From: an uncultured bacterium
GTDB taxonomy: Bacteria > Verrucomicrobiota > Kiritimatiellia > RFP12 > CAIWXQ01
Direction of reading: 5' to 3'
Length of the DNA: 64,000 nt
Assembly (NCBI GenBank): GCA_903916675.1
Contig: CAIWXQ010000018.1
Location: 182,802 to 246,801, forward strand
Both the position numbers and the translations under genes were made by a program. Of this stretch, positions 40,398 to 49,900 are shown piece by piece (positions within the stretch are counted from its first letter, which is position 1; each line of letters opens with the position of its first letter). Below the pieces are notes generated by a model. It had not been told where the DNA came from, ran no database searches, and saw only the letters and a program-made list of their open reading frames with translations.

Positions 40398-42197
40398 ATG
40401 CGAAACATGCAGACCGTGACCATAGGGAACCGGAGGAGATTTGACTGGCCGGCGCTTTGGCTTGGCGCGGCGGTCGCGGGGTGGATGCTGCTCTTTGTCT
40501 GGCAGGGGCTCGACTTTACGGATGTCGGTTTCTGGCTTACCGGGTATCAGCAGTTCTACACGCACCCGGACACGGTCTGGCCCCTGTGCTGGCTCGCCAG
40601 CTTTGTCGGGCACTGGGTCGGTGTGGTTTTCGGTGGGGGCGTCGTCTCCTACAAGATCGGGAACGTGGTCCTCGGCACGCTGACCGCGCTCCTTGCGTAC
40701 CGTGTGCTGGCTGGCCAGTTCGGTCGAAGCCACGGGCTGGCCGCGCTGGTGCTGGTGGCGACCTGCTTTATCACGCGGGCCGAGGGCGGCCACGTGGTCC
40801 TCGGGTACTACGGGTTGACGGCCCTGTTCTACCTCGCCGGCACGGCGCTGCTCCTGCGCGGGCTTGTCGCCGGCCAACTCCCCCTTGTGGTCCTGGCCGG
40901 CGCCGTGCTGGGGGCAAACACGTTCGCCCGCCTCCCCAACGTGCTTGGGCTCGCACTTGTGGCCGGTGTCTGGCTGCATGCCTGGAACCGCGCGTGGCCG
41001 CTGCGGCAGGTGGTGCTCTGGTCGGCCGCGTTCGCAGGCGGGTTCCTCCTCGGCCTGCTGCTGCTCTTCGGACTCATTGCCTTTCACGGCCACGCGGCCG
41101 CCTTTGCGCACAGCCTCGCGTCGTTGTGCAACAGCAACACCGGGGCCACGTATGGCAAAAGATCCGGCTTGCTGCTCTTCAAGCGCTTCCTCCTCGACCA
41201 GGTCTGGGCGTTCGCGCTGGCAGCTTCGGTACTCGCCATCACCGGGGCCATCGCATGCTGGGCCGGCCGGCGGCGCGGTCTCTTGACCGTCGGCGCCACT
41301 GTGGCTGGCGCCATTCCCGTCCTCTACCTCAACTATTTTTGCGACCGCTGGGGGTGGATCGTCACCGGCATCTGCTACCTGGCGCTCTTGGTGATCGTGC
41401 TGTTCGAGTGGCGCAAGCGGCCAGCGCTTGCACTGCTGGCCTTTCTCGCCGGCCTGGTGCTGGTGTGCGCGCCGCTCGGTTCAAACTGCGGCATGCAGAC
41501 TGCGGTCTGCGGCATGTGGCTGGCCCTGCCCCTGGTGCTCGCATGGCTCTGGCAGGGCGTCAGCTTTTGGCTGCAGTTCGAGGTGCACGGCGAAGGGTGG
41601 GCGCGGCGGGCGCGCCTGCCGATCGTCGTACGCGAACTGCGCATCTTTGCCGCGATTCTGATCCTGGCACTGTTGGTGCACGCGCTTGTGGCCGGCTGGC
41701 GCCGCACGTTCCGCGACAGTCCGCGCCGCACAGCCATGACCCATGCGATCGCGCACCCGCTCCTCGCGGGAACGTACACCACGGCCGCGCGCGCCCGCGT
41801 GGTCTCGGAATTGCTCGAGGCCATGCCCCGCTACACCCCTCCCGGCGCCGACCTCCTGGCCTGCGACGGCCTTCCGCTCCTCTATTTTCTCACGCGCACC
41901 CATCCGTGGCTGGGCGTCTCCTGGCCGGACCTCGACGGCATTGGCGTCATCGCGGGCCTGCTCCGCCGGCAGGAGCAGGCCGGTGCGCCGCTTCCGTGCA
42001 TGGTGCGCGCGACTGGCAACACCTACACCGGCACCTGGCCCGCGGATGCGCAGGAACTGTCGACGTTCTGGCAGCAGGACGAGGCGCGCCGCGTGTTTGC
42101 CGAGTTTGGCCGGCGGCACGGGTATGCTGTGGCGTGGTCGAACGCATTCTTCGAGATTCTGATCCCTGCGCCGCCGGGTAAAGCCGCTGCCCCATGA
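40398..42197 (+). CDS. Large polytopic membrane protein, GT-C/GT39-like glycosyltransferase candidate
   Basis: A ~600-residue membrane protein. About ten helices occupy the first 450 residues, with an early loop DFTDVGFWLTGYQQFYTHPDTVW, resembling the acidic first loop of GT-C enzymes, and a soluble C-terminal part (about 470-600). The GT-C assignment is inferred from architecture and locus; no diagnostic motif is decisive. ATG 40398 or 40407 is the start; an upstream frame overlaps the flippase gene. The stop lies six bases before the next gene. Confidence 0.6.
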   Translation: MRNMQTVTIGNRRRFDWPALWLGAAVAGWMLLFVWQGLDFTDVGFWLTGYQQFYTHPDTVWPLCWLASFVGHWVGVVFGGGVVSYKIGNVVLGTLTALLAYRVLAGQFGRSHGLAALVLVATCFITRAEGGHVVLGYYGLTALFYLAGTALLLRGLVAGQLPLVVLAGAVLGANTFARLPNVLGLALVAGVWLHAWNRAWPLRQVVLWSAAFAGGFLLGLLLLFGLIAFHGHAAAFAHSLASLCNSNTGATYGKRSGLLLFKRFLLDQVWAFALAASVLAITGAIACWAGRRRGLLTVGATVAGAIPVLYLNYFCDRWGWIVTGICYLALLVIVLFEWRKRPALALLAFLAGLVLVCAPLGSNCGMQTAVCGMWLALPLVLAWLWQGVSFWLQFEVHGEGWARRARLPIVVRELRIFAAILILALLVHALVAGWRRTFRDSPRRTAMTHAIAHPLLAGTYTTAARARVVSELLEAMPRYTPPGADLLACDGLPLLYFLTRTHPWLGVSWPDLDGIGVIAGLLRRQEQAGAPLPCMVRATGNTYTGTWPADAQELSTFWQQDEARRVFAEFGRRHGYAVAWSNAFFEILIPAPPGKAAAP

Positions 42198-42203
42198 GAC
42201 GAT

Positions 42204-43349
42204 ATGAAAGCCACCCTTCAGGAAGTTGAGGACGTCCGGCACCAGATCGAGGTGCTGCGCGGCGAGGCCACGCGCGCCATCGATCCGGACAGCATCCCCT
42301 GCCGCGAGATTTCGTCTCCGGACCAGTTGTGTCCGGAGCCGCTGGTCAGCGTGGCCATGATCACCTACAACCACGCGCGATTCATCCGCGCGGGGATCGA
42401 AGGTGTGGTGCGTCAGCAGACCTCCTTCCCGTTCGAGCTGGTGATCGGCGAGGACTGTTCCACGGACGAGACGCGCGCCATCGTGCTGGAATATCAGCAG
42501 CGCTACCCGCAGATCATCCGCGTGCTGGTGTCCGACGCCAATGTCGGGGCGACGTCCAATGCATTGCGGACGCTGATCCGCTGCCGTGGCAAGTACCTGG
42601 CCCACTGCGAGGGGGACGACTACTGGTGCGATCCCGAGAAGCTGGCGCTGCAGGCGGAGGTGCTGGAGCGCCGGCCGGAGGTCGGGTTGGTGTACACCGA
42701 CGGAATAATGAAGCTGCACGATGGCACCATGCTGGACCAGCGCCTGCGGTTTCTTCCGGGCCGGCGTTTGTTTGATCAACTGCTGGTAGACGGTTACATT
42801 CTGACCTGCAGCGAGATGCACCGCGCCTCGATCATCCAGCAGGCGATCGCGTGCAATCCGCTCTTCCGGCTGGAGCTGGCCCTGGGAGACGTCATCCATG
42901 AGCTGGCGTCCTTGCGCGACGCCGAGGCGCACTGCATTGAGCGGCAGATGGTGGTGTACGTGCAAAACCTATCTTCTGTCTCGAATGCAGTTGGGGCCGG
43001 CTGCCGTGCCATGCGCGATGGCGCCGTGGTCCGGTACTGGTACGCGCTGCATACGCCCGGCAGGGAACATCTGCAGAAGCCGTTGCTGCGCGCAGTCATC
43101 GTCCAGCAGATCTACTGGGCTGTGCATGCGCCGGTGCGTGGGGCTGTGCGGCGGCGCATGCTGGCCTACGCCTGGCGTCTGGCGGGCGAAAAACGGATTC
43201 GGCTGTCTGGCCTCATCTGGGTAAGGATTGGATTCGGCTACCTGGGAATGTATGGGGTCCTTCAGGGGGGCCTTCGTCTGGCCAAGTGGTGCGGTTTATT
43301 CAGGCAGCGGCGCGCAGGCCATTCGGGAAACGAAATCAGTTTTCAATGA
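42204..43349 (+). CDS. Glycosyltransferase family 2
   Basis: A 381-residue GT-A fold enzyme. LVSVAMITYNHARFIRAGIEGV starts the domain, FELVIGEDCSTDETRAIVLEY follows, and HCEGDDYWCDPEKLALQ gives the D-x-D-like site. The remainder is a C-terminal helical region with YVQNLSSVSNAVG and no membrane helix of note. It transfers a sugar from a nucleotide donor to the growing lipid-linked unit; the specificity is unknown. It is closely spaced to the preceding membrane protein and the following GT4. Confidence 0.87.
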   Translation: MKATLQEVEDVRHQIEVLRGEATRAIDPDSIPCREISSPDQLCPEPLVSVAMITYNHARFIRAGIEGVVRQQTSFPFELVIGEDCSTDETRAIVLEYQQRYPQIIRVLVSDANVGATSNALRTLIRCRGKYLAHCEGDDYWCDPEKLALQAEVLERRPEVGLVYTDGIMKLHDGTMLDQRLRFLPGRRLFDQLLVDGYILTCSEMHRASIIQQAIACNPLFRLELALGDVIHELASLRDAEAHCIERQMVVYVQNLSSVSNAVGAGCRAMRDGAVVRYWYALHTPGREHLQKPLLRAVIVQQIYWAVHAPVRGAVRRRMLAYAWRLAGEKRIRLSGLIWVRIGFGYLGMYGVLQGGLRLAKWCGLFRQRRAGHSGNEISFQ

Positions 43350-43362
43350 GGGCCTGCCTGCC

Positions 43363-44568
43363 ATGAAAATCTATATTGGCCTGACCGAGATTCGATGTGA
43401 TGGCATGGGCAGCGCAGCCATCAACCTGGTTACAGCTCTTCAGCGGAAGGGGATTGCCTTTCAGACCGTGCATATCAAGCGGGAGGTGGATGTGCCGGAG
43501 TTTCTGGCGTGTAACCCCAGGTTCCTTCGGGACACGAACGAGACGTTCAAGTTTGAAGACATCCTGGGCGAAATGATTCGCGCGGTGAATCAGGATCCCG
43601 CCTGCACACACTTCATGCATTTTGGCGGTCGCTTGTGGGGCGCCATCATTCCGTATCTCCGCCCGGACATCAAGGTTGTGGTCTCCGTGCATGGGGTTTC
43701 GTCTTCCTCCATCAAGAACGCCTTGGCCCATCAGGAGCGGGTCAGCGTGTTTGTGCCGGTGAGCTGGGGGGTGGAGGAACTGCTCAAGAAGGCCCTGCCC
43801 AAGGCCGAACACCACAAGATCATTCGCGTGGTCAACGCCATCGATGTGGGATTGTATCTGCAAAAACAGTATTCGGTAATCAATCAGCCGCCCAAGATCC
43901 TGTACATGGGGCGCGTCGAGGATGTAACCAAGGGGTGCGACAAGATCCCCTGGATTGCGAAACAGCTGAAAGCGCAAGGCATGCGGTTCCAGTGGGATTT
44001 GTACGGATACTTCCATTTTGGGTATGAGCCGCGATTTGTAAAAGCGCTGGCACGGTGTCAGGTGCAGGATGTGGTCGCGCACAAGGGCTGCCTGTTGCCA
44101 TCCGAACTGCGCACCATGATTCCACAATATGATGTCCTGGTCATGCCTTCCAATCATGAGGGGTTTGGCCTGACGCTGGTCGAGGCCATGGCTTCTGGTG
44201 TGGCGTGTGTGGCTTCACGGTTGTCCGGCGTAACCGATAAAATTATTGATGACGGCAAGAACGGGGTCCTGGTCAGCAGGAATGACATCGCCGGGTTTGC
44301 CCGCGCCATTGAGAGCCTGCTGTGTGATGCGGATCTGCGGCAATCCATGGGCGCTGCGGCCCGCGAGCGTGCGGCGTCGTGCTTTGATCTTCGCGCCCAT
44401 GGCGAGAACTATTTGCGGGTGTTTGAGCAGGCTGCCAATGATCCGGCCGTGAATATCCAGGAAACATTCGATGTGCAGACGTATCGCATTCCAGAGGCAT
44501 TGAAATCGCACATCCTGGCTCGCATCCTGCCTCCGGCAATCAAGCGATTCCTGAAGAAAATTGTCTGA
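43363..44568 (+). CDS. Glycosyltransferase family 4-like
   Basis: A 401-residue GT-B enzyme. It starts with MKIYIGLTEIRCDGMGSAAINLVTAL; the C-terminal donor-binding part reads ILYMGRVEDVTKGCDKIP, LPSELRTMIPQYDVLVMPSNHEGFGLTLVEAMASG, with the E-x7-E pattern typical of GT4. ATG 43363 is at the conserved beginning. No membrane segment is seen. Acceptor and sugar are not readable. Confidence 0.88.
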   Translation: MKIYIGLTEIRCDGMGSAAINLVTALQRKGIAFQTVHIKREVDVPEFLACNPRFLRDTNETFKFEDILGEMIRAVNQDPACTHFMHFGGRLWGAIIPYLRPDIKVVVSVHGVSSSSIKNALAHQERVSVFVPVSWGVEELLKKALPKAEHHKIIRVVNAIDVGLYLQKQYSVINQPPKILYMGRVEDVTKGCDKIPWIAKQLKAQGMRFQWDLYGYFHFGYEPRFVKALARCQVQDVVAHKGCLLPSELRTMIPQYDVLVMPSNHEGFGLTLVEAMASGVACVASRLSGVTDKIIDDGKNGVLVSRNDIAGFARAIESLLCDADLRQSMGAAARERAASCFDLRAHGENYLRVFEQAANDPAVNIQETFDVQTYRIPEALKSHILARILPPAIKRFLKKIV

Positions 44569-44579
44569 GTGCCGAACCC

Positions 44580-46982
44580 ATGCCTGATCTCACAAAGAAT
44601 CAGCCCGGGAAGCTGACCATTCTCTATTGGCAGCCGACTTCGATCACGGAGTCGCCCAATGCCAATGCCTATCAGAAACCGTTGGGACTGGCTCTCCTCG
44701 GTCAGGTGCTGATGGTATGCCCGCGCGACGCGCAGATTCCAGACAAGATACGTCGTCGCGTCACAATCATTCCGATCAACACGCCGTTGCGCGGGCATTG
44801 GTATACACGATTCGGATCCATAGGGAAGGTTCTGTTGGCATGTCGGAGCGTGACGGAAGCAAGGGCCATTGATCTCGTGGCCACCCGTGTGGAAATTCCT
44901 TCGTTGCTGGTGGGCCTTCTGGTCAAGCGCATGATCGGATGCCAGTGGGTGGTCTTTTGCTGGGATCACCCCTTTGGCCGGCTGGCCTCCAGCGGCAATC
45001 CGCTTAACCGTGTGCTGACGTGGTGCCTGTGGCGCATCAGCGGGGCTTTGCTGCGGCAGGCGGACCGGGTCGTCTGCAATATTGATCCTTTGGTGCTGCA
45101 GCCGGCACACGTGGCTGCCGACCGGATCAAGGGATTTCGCAATGGCGTGCTGTGGCATGAACTGCGGCAAACCGTGGCAGGTGTGCAGATGTGCCCGGGT
45201 CTGGTGGGTGTGCTCACCCGTTTGGATGTCAGGAAAGGTGTCTTGTTCGCGGTGAACATGCTTGGCGAGCTCCGGCAGCGATGGCCATCCGCGCGCCTGC
45301 GGTTGATTGGCGAACTGACGAGGACCGAACAAGACCGGGTCATGCGTGTCATCCAGCAGTTCGGATTGGCCGGGTGCGTGGAGTTCACCGGGTGGCAGCC
45401 GTTTGAACAGGCCATGCGCTTGGCTGCCGAATGCCAGGTGATGGTGCACTGTTATCCGGACACGCCGCAACTGCGCTGGAACTATGTCCTGAAGGTGGGT
45501 GAAGCCTTTGCCATCGGCCGGCCTGTGGTCTGCTTGGACCGGCCGGGCGTGCGCCGGTTGGTTCATGAGGGGGTCAATGGTTTTTGTGCGGGCATCCAGA
45601 CCCCGTTCCAGATGGCGCAGCAGGTGGCCCATCTTCTGGCCTGTCCTCCCGTATGGCAGCGCATGTCCGCCGCTGCCATTGTGACTGGTCGGAGAATGTC
45701 GTGGGACCGGAAAGCGCGCCTGATCAACTTCTACCTACAGGGTTGCCTCCCGGCGTGGGCTCTGCAGGCGCCCCTGCCAAAGGTAACGGAACACAAGGAC
45801 GTGCGGCTGTCTGGCTCGGCCCAATCGCTTCGTTTGCTCTGGGTGCAGAAACGCGCAATTACGGAATCCTGGAATGCCACGGAAGTGCAGATCCCCCTCG
45901 GCTTGGGACGTCGCAACTCGCTGACCATCCTGTCTCCGCAGGATGCAGTCATCCCGGTGGAAATTGCAGCCCGCACGAACCTTCAGCGGCTACGGATGAA
46001 GGTGCCCAAACGAACGATGTTGTCGCAGCTAACATGGATCTGCCAGAACTGGCAGCTGCTACGCAGGGAGAATCGCAGACAGCCGCTACACATGGTGTTG
46101 ACGTCGGTGGATACTGCCTCCTTGCTGCTTGGGTTTCTCACAAAGGCCGTGTTGGGATGCCCATGGGTGTTTGTCTGCTGGGATCATCCGTATGGCCGGC
46201 ATGCAGAGAAGTCCGGATTTGCCCCCCTGTTCAAAACGTGGATGCGCTCGCAATTCGACGGCTGGTTTGCACGCCGGGCGGATCTGGTCGTGTTCAATAT
46301 TCTCCCCGTCGTGCTGCATTCCTGGCAAATCCACCCTGCCCGGATCATTCTGGCTGGCAATGGGGTTGATCTGCGCATGGTGCAGGCGGCTGGGGGCAGC
46401 GAGGCTTTCCATTCGCGCATGATTGGCCGGGTGGCAAATGTGAATGCGGCAAAAACACCCTGGTTCCTGCTGGCCGTGCTGGCGAAAGTGCGGGAACAAT
46501 TGCCGGACGTCCGGTTGCAATTGATTGGAGAAGTGGAGGCATCGTTCCGTCCGGTACTGCAGGCCGGGATTGCCGCTGCCGGGCTCACTGATGCGGTTGA
46601 GATCACGGGATGGCAGCCATTTCAGCAGGCCATGCAAATGGCTGGCGCCTGCCGTGTATTGGTCTGTGACTACCCGGGCAACCGGCGGTTGCGCTGGAAT
46701 CTTGTCCTGAAAATCGGCGAATACCTGGCCTTGGGCCGTCCGGTGGTGGCGACGAATCTGCCCGGCTCCCGGGCGATGATCCGCGAAGGCGAAACCGGGT
46801 TTCTTGTCTCGCCGGAGCACTTGGATGAGGCTGCGGCCCGCCTGTATGATCTGCTGACCGACGACCAGCTCTGGACACGCATGCACGACAATGCATTGCA
46901 GGTAGCCGCCCGCATGGATTGGTCGATCATTCTCGACCGCATTCAGGCGCGCCTCGTGGCATTGATGGAAGAAAAACAATGA
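44580..46982 (+). CDS. Tandem-duplicated GT-B glycosyltransferase (two GT4-like modules)
   Basis: An 800-residue protein made of two homologous GT-B-like modules of about 390 residues each. The matching segments are WQPTSITESPNANAYQKPLGL and WVQKRAITESWNATEVQIPLGL, FCWDHPFGRLAS and VCWDHPYGRHAE, and FTGWQPFEQAMRLAAECQV and ITGWQPFQQAMQMAGACRV, followed by RWNYVLKVGEAFAIGRPVV and RWNLVLKIGEYLALGRPVV. The similarity spans the full modules, so this is an internal gene duplication and fusion, and both halves keep the acidic/loop motifs. It may add two sugars in sequence. The 3' end runs into a repeat-rich gap. Confidence 0.85.
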   Translation: MPDLTKNQPGKLTILYWQPTSITESPNANAYQKPLGLALLGQVLMVCPRDAQIPDKIRRRVTIIPINTPLRGHWYTRFGSIGKVLLACRSVTEARAIDLVATRVEIPSLLVGLLVKRMIGCQWVVFCWDHPFGRLASSGNPLNRVLTWCLWRISGALLRQADRVVCNIDPLVLQPAHVAADRIKGFRNGVLWHELRQTVAGVQMCPGLVGVLTRLDVRKGVLFAVNMLGELRQRWPSARLRLIGELTRTEQDRVMRVIQQFGLAGCVEFTGWQPFEQAMRLAAECQVMVHCYPDTPQLRWNYVLKVGEAFAIGRPVVCLDRPGVRRLVHEGVNGFCAGIQTPFQMAQQVAHLLACPPVWQRMSAAAIVTGRRMSWDRKARLINFYLQGCLPAWALQAPLPKVTEHKDVRLSGSAQSLRLLWVQKRAITESWNATEVQIPLGLGRRNSLTILSPQDAVIPVEIAARTNLQRLRMKVPKRTMLSQLTWICQNWQLLRRENRRQPLHMVLTSVDTASLLLGFLTKAVLGCPWVFVCWDHPYGRHAEKSGFAPLFKTWMRSQFDGWFARRADLVVFNILPVVLHSWQIHPARIILAGNGVDLRMVQAAGGSEAFHSRMIGRVANVNAAKTPWFLLAVLAKVREQLPDVRLQLIGEVEASFRPVLQAGIAAAGLTDAVEITGWQPFQQAMQMAGACRVLVCDYPGNRRLRWNLVLKIGEYLALGRPVVATNLPGSRAMIREGETGFLVSPEHLDEAAARLYDLLTDDQLWTRMHDNALQVAARMDWSIILDRIQARLVALMEEKQ

Positions 46983-47412
46983 CGCGAAAGGTAGGGCGGC
47001 CAGTCCCTTGGCCGCCGTTGGCACACGATTGTTTCGCGGGCAAAAGGCTGTTGTTATTATCCCGCTAAACACGCTAAACACGCGAAAAGAATTCCGCCAT
47101 CACGTAGCTATCTCCTCCGTGTTCCCTGTGCCTTGAGAGAGCTCAACCGCCAGGCCGACCGCCTAACCGCCCGACGGTTCTCCCCGTTTCGCGCCATTCG
47201 CGTGTTTAGCGGGCAAGGAAGTTGAACGAGTAAACCCGTGGTCATATTTTCCCGCGAAACACGCGAAAACCGCGAAAGAAATTCGGCCCTAATCCGTGCC
47301 ATTCGCGGGCCGGCTGTTGTCTGCGACAAATTTTGTGCTGCCAGCGATTGGCCTTCAGCGATTCTCCTAACAGTCTAATAGTCTTCAGCCTAATAGCCGG
47401 ATTCAACACGCC
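46983..47412. repeat. Repeat mosaic (H, A, G, I)
   Basis: A hairpin GGCGGCCA-GTCCCT-TGGCCGCC (46995-47016, family H) follows the stop and could end transcription. A-type palindromic pairs lie at 47029-47095 and 47186-47285, a CCGCCCGACGG-type G tract at about 47145-47178, and family I at 47366-47400. No gene is supported. Confidence 0.75.
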
Positions 47413-48579
47413 ATGCCCTCTGCCAACCAATCACCGCCCCCCCTCCGTCCGCTGCGTGTGCTGTACGTGCTTGGGCATGGTGGTTTTGGCGGCATTGAAC
47501 GCCATGTGGAATCTCTGCTGCGCAATCTCGATTGCCGCGCGGTGGAGCCACATCTCTGCGTGGTCATGGAGCCCGGACCCATCTCCGACCGCATCGCTGA
47601 CAGCGGAGTCCCGGTGCATGTCATCCACGCGCACAACGGGCATGAAGCCCGGATTATCCCGGCGTTTCGCGCCATCCTGTCCGCTGTCCGGCCGGACTTG
47701 ATCCATGCGCACGAACTGCAGGCCTTTGTGCTGGCTGCCTGCTGGCTGCATCGCGACATCCCCCTGGTGGTTTCCATCCATTGCGCCTTGTTCCACGGGT
47801 CGCCCAATCTGTGGTGGAGCTGGCTCGCGGGGCGCACCATCGAGCGCCGCGTGGACTACTACCTTCCGGTTTCGCAGGCCACCTGGCAGGCGGCGCAGCA
47901 CTATTGCGGCCTTGCGCCTGAGCGGGGGACCGTGTTTCACAACGTGATTGATCTGCTGGAGCTGCCGGTAAAGCGCAAGGACGACGTCTGCCAGGAACTG
48001 GGCATTGCCGCCAGCACGCCTTTGCTGGGGATGGCTGGCCGCATGGTGGCGCAAAAAGACTGGCCGGCCTTTTTCGCAACCTGTGCCGAAATCAGCCGCT
48101 TGCGGCCGGATGCAATTTTCCTGGCCATTGGCGACGGGCCGTTGCGTGCCACACTGGCCCAGGATCCACAGGCCAGGGCATTGGGCGACCGCCTGCGCTG
48201 GCTGGGTTTTCGCGAGGATGCCCGCCGCCTGATTGGCGCGCTGGACATCTTTCTCTGCACCTCCCTGCATGAGGAGCTGCCCACAACCCTGCTGGAAGCC
48301 TTTGCCATGCGCACGCCCGTGGTGGGCTTTCTGCCGCGCGGCGGCACGCGCGAAGTCCTGGCATTGAGCCGGGAACCAATCGCCATCCTTTCCGAAGACC
48401 GCGACTGCCAACAGGCGGCGCGCCATGCCGTGGAGCTTCTCCAGAATCCGCCACAGGTTGCCGCGCTGACGAGTCAGGCGCACACGCTGGTGGCGCAGCA
48501 TTTTGCCGCCGGCACGCAGGTCAACCGCCTGTGTGCAATCTATCAGGATGTGCTCGCCCGCAAGTCCCTTCGGTCTTAA
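47413..48579 (+). CDS. Glycosyltransferase family 4
   Basis: A 388-residue GT-B enzyme. The N-terminal RVLYVLGHGGFGGIERHVESLLR is the glycine-rich acceptor-side loop; the C-terminal domain has LLGMAGRMVAQKDWPAFFATCAEI and FLCTSLHEELPTTLLEAFAMRTPVVGFLP with the E-x7-E arrangement. It should elongate the polysaccharide from a nucleotide sugar. The leader is repeat-derived and no clear ribosome site was seen. A 9-base perfect hairpin with a TGT loop lies 12 bases after the stop (48591-48611). Confidence 0.87.
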   Translation: MPSANQSPPPLRPLRVLYVLGHGGFGGIERHVESLLRNLDCRAVEPHLCVVMEPGPISDRIADSGVPVHVIHAHNGHEARIIPAFRAILSAVRPDLIHAHELQAFVLAACWLHRDIPLVVSIHCALFHGSPNLWWSWLAGRTIERRVDYYLPVSQATWQAAQHYCGLAPERGTVFHNVIDLLELPVKRKDDVCQELGIAASTPLLGMAGRMVAQKDWPAFFATCAEISRLRPDAIFLAIGDGPLRATLAQDPQARALGDRLRWLGFREDARRLIGALDIFLCTSLHEELPTTLLEAFAMRTPVVGFLPRGGTREVLALSREPIAILSEDRDCQQAARHAVELLQNPPQVAALTSQAHTLVAQHFAAGTQVNRLCAIYQDVLARKSLRS

Positions 48580-48827
48580 GTGGTGTGTAGCGGCGGCTGT
48601 GTCAGCCGCCGTTGACTCACGGTCTGTTTTTGCTGCCACCGAGGAACCCCGTCCCGACCTTTTTGTTTTCTTTCTAACAGGCTAATAGTCTTCAACCTAA
48701 TAGCCTAATTAGACAGCCTGCCAGCCTAACTACCAGCCAGCGCGCCCTACCTGACCCATTGTCCATAGGGTAGGGTGGCCAGTCCCCTGGCGGTTGCGCT
48801 TGCCAATCATTGGAGAATGCCGTGGGA
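48580..48827. repeat. Repeat mosaic (hairpin, family I, family H variant)
   Basis: CGGCGGCTG-TGT-CAGCCGCCG (48591-48611) is a terminator-like hairpin without T-run. Family I units (TCTAACAGGCTAATAGTCTTC) occupy 48673-48735, and a degraded H unit (TAGGGTGGCCAGTCCCCTGG) is at 48769-48796. Confidence 0.65.
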
Positions 48828-49742
48828 ATGCGTGGCAAAATCAAATCATTTGTTCCCATCTGGTTGCTTGCAGCCAGAAGAAGGTGGATGTCGCATGCGT
48901 GCCCCAGTGGTGTCGCGAAGCTCCCGTCCGCAGCAGGAAAATCGTACGACATCCGCATAAATTGGTATTGTCGCCTCGGCAATAATATTCTCCAGGTGCT
49001 CCATGCGTACTGTTGGGCCAAGGCAACGCATTCGCGGCTTTCCATTGAGGGCCATTCATTGATGCGCCCGACCGTATGGGATTTCAGCAATGGTCGGGAC
49101 GAACTCACAAAATTGAATGCGATGTTCTTCTATCCGAAGTTTGAGGGGTTTGCCGGCACATTGCCCACACTTACGGAGATCCGGCGGATCGGCGTGCAGC
49201 ATATTCTCCCCATTCTTCGACTTCCGCCGATCACAGCCATCAACGAAACGGTCCTGGTAGCACATGTTCGCAGTGGCGACATATTTGGCACGGAGAATGG
49301 AATCGCCAATGTACATTCCGGTTATGTCCCGCCCCCCGTTTCTTTCTACGCAAAGGCCATGCAGGATAGCGGATGCAGCAAGCTTCTCATCGTAACGGAA
49401 CCGGACATGCGCAACCCGGTACTTGCCATCCTGCGGGCACGCTTCCGTGCTGATGTCCAGAGCCAGACGATGGCAGAGGATTTGGCGACCTTGGTTAGTG
49501 CGCGGAAGCTCTGCATCGGAAATAGCACGTTCAGCTGGGCGGCTTTTCTGATTTCGCCATTCGCGGATGAAGTCTTCATGCCTGCCGCGACCATTTTCTC
49601 GCAACCGCCACCAGACCCGCCGGTGCGCATTCGAAAATACATGTTCCGGCGCTATAGCAGGCCTTTCGAATGGACTTCGTCGCCAGGCCAGTTGCGGAGC
49701 ATGGTAACGCATCCGATCAGGTATGTTGTCGAGACGCGATGA
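48828..49742 (+). CDS. Fucosyltransferase-like (GT11-type) glycosyltransferase
   Basis: A ~304-residue protein. INWYCRLGNNILQVLHAYCWAKA near residue 50 resembles the G-N-x-x-x-Q loop of alpha-1,2-fucosyltransferases, and LVAHVRSGDIF holds the H-x-R-x-G-D donor-binding motif of that fold. CIGNSTFSWAAFLI corresponds to the late conserved S-x-F-S-W-A segment. The first ~45 residues are not conserved, so the true start may be later than ATG 48828. The sugar is uncertain (fucose-type or related). Confidence 0.72.
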   Translation: MRGKIKSFVPIWLLAARRRWMSHACPSGVAKLPSAAGKSYDIRINWYCRLGNNILQVLHAYCWAKATHSRLSIEGHSLMRPTVWDFSNGRDELTKLNAMFFYPKFEGFAGTLPTLTEIRRIGVQHILPILRLPPITAINETVLVAHVRSGDIFGTENGIANVHSGYVPPPVSFYAKAMQDSGCSKLLIVTEPDMRNPVLAILRARFRADVQSQTMAEDLATLVSARKLCIGNSTFSWAAFLISPFADEVFMPAATIFSQPPPDPPVRIRKYMFRRYSRPFEWTSSPGQLRSMVTHPIRYVVETR

Positions 49743-49900
49743 AAAACACGTGTGCAAATCGCTGTCGTCTGATCTGGTTGGTTGCCTTGGTTGCCTTGGT
49801 TGCTGGGCGATAGATTTCGTGCACCAAACGCGCAGCGGCCCTCTCGGTTGGGGGCCTAACCTAGCTGCCAAACTCGACAAATTCACCCGGGGAGAATCCG

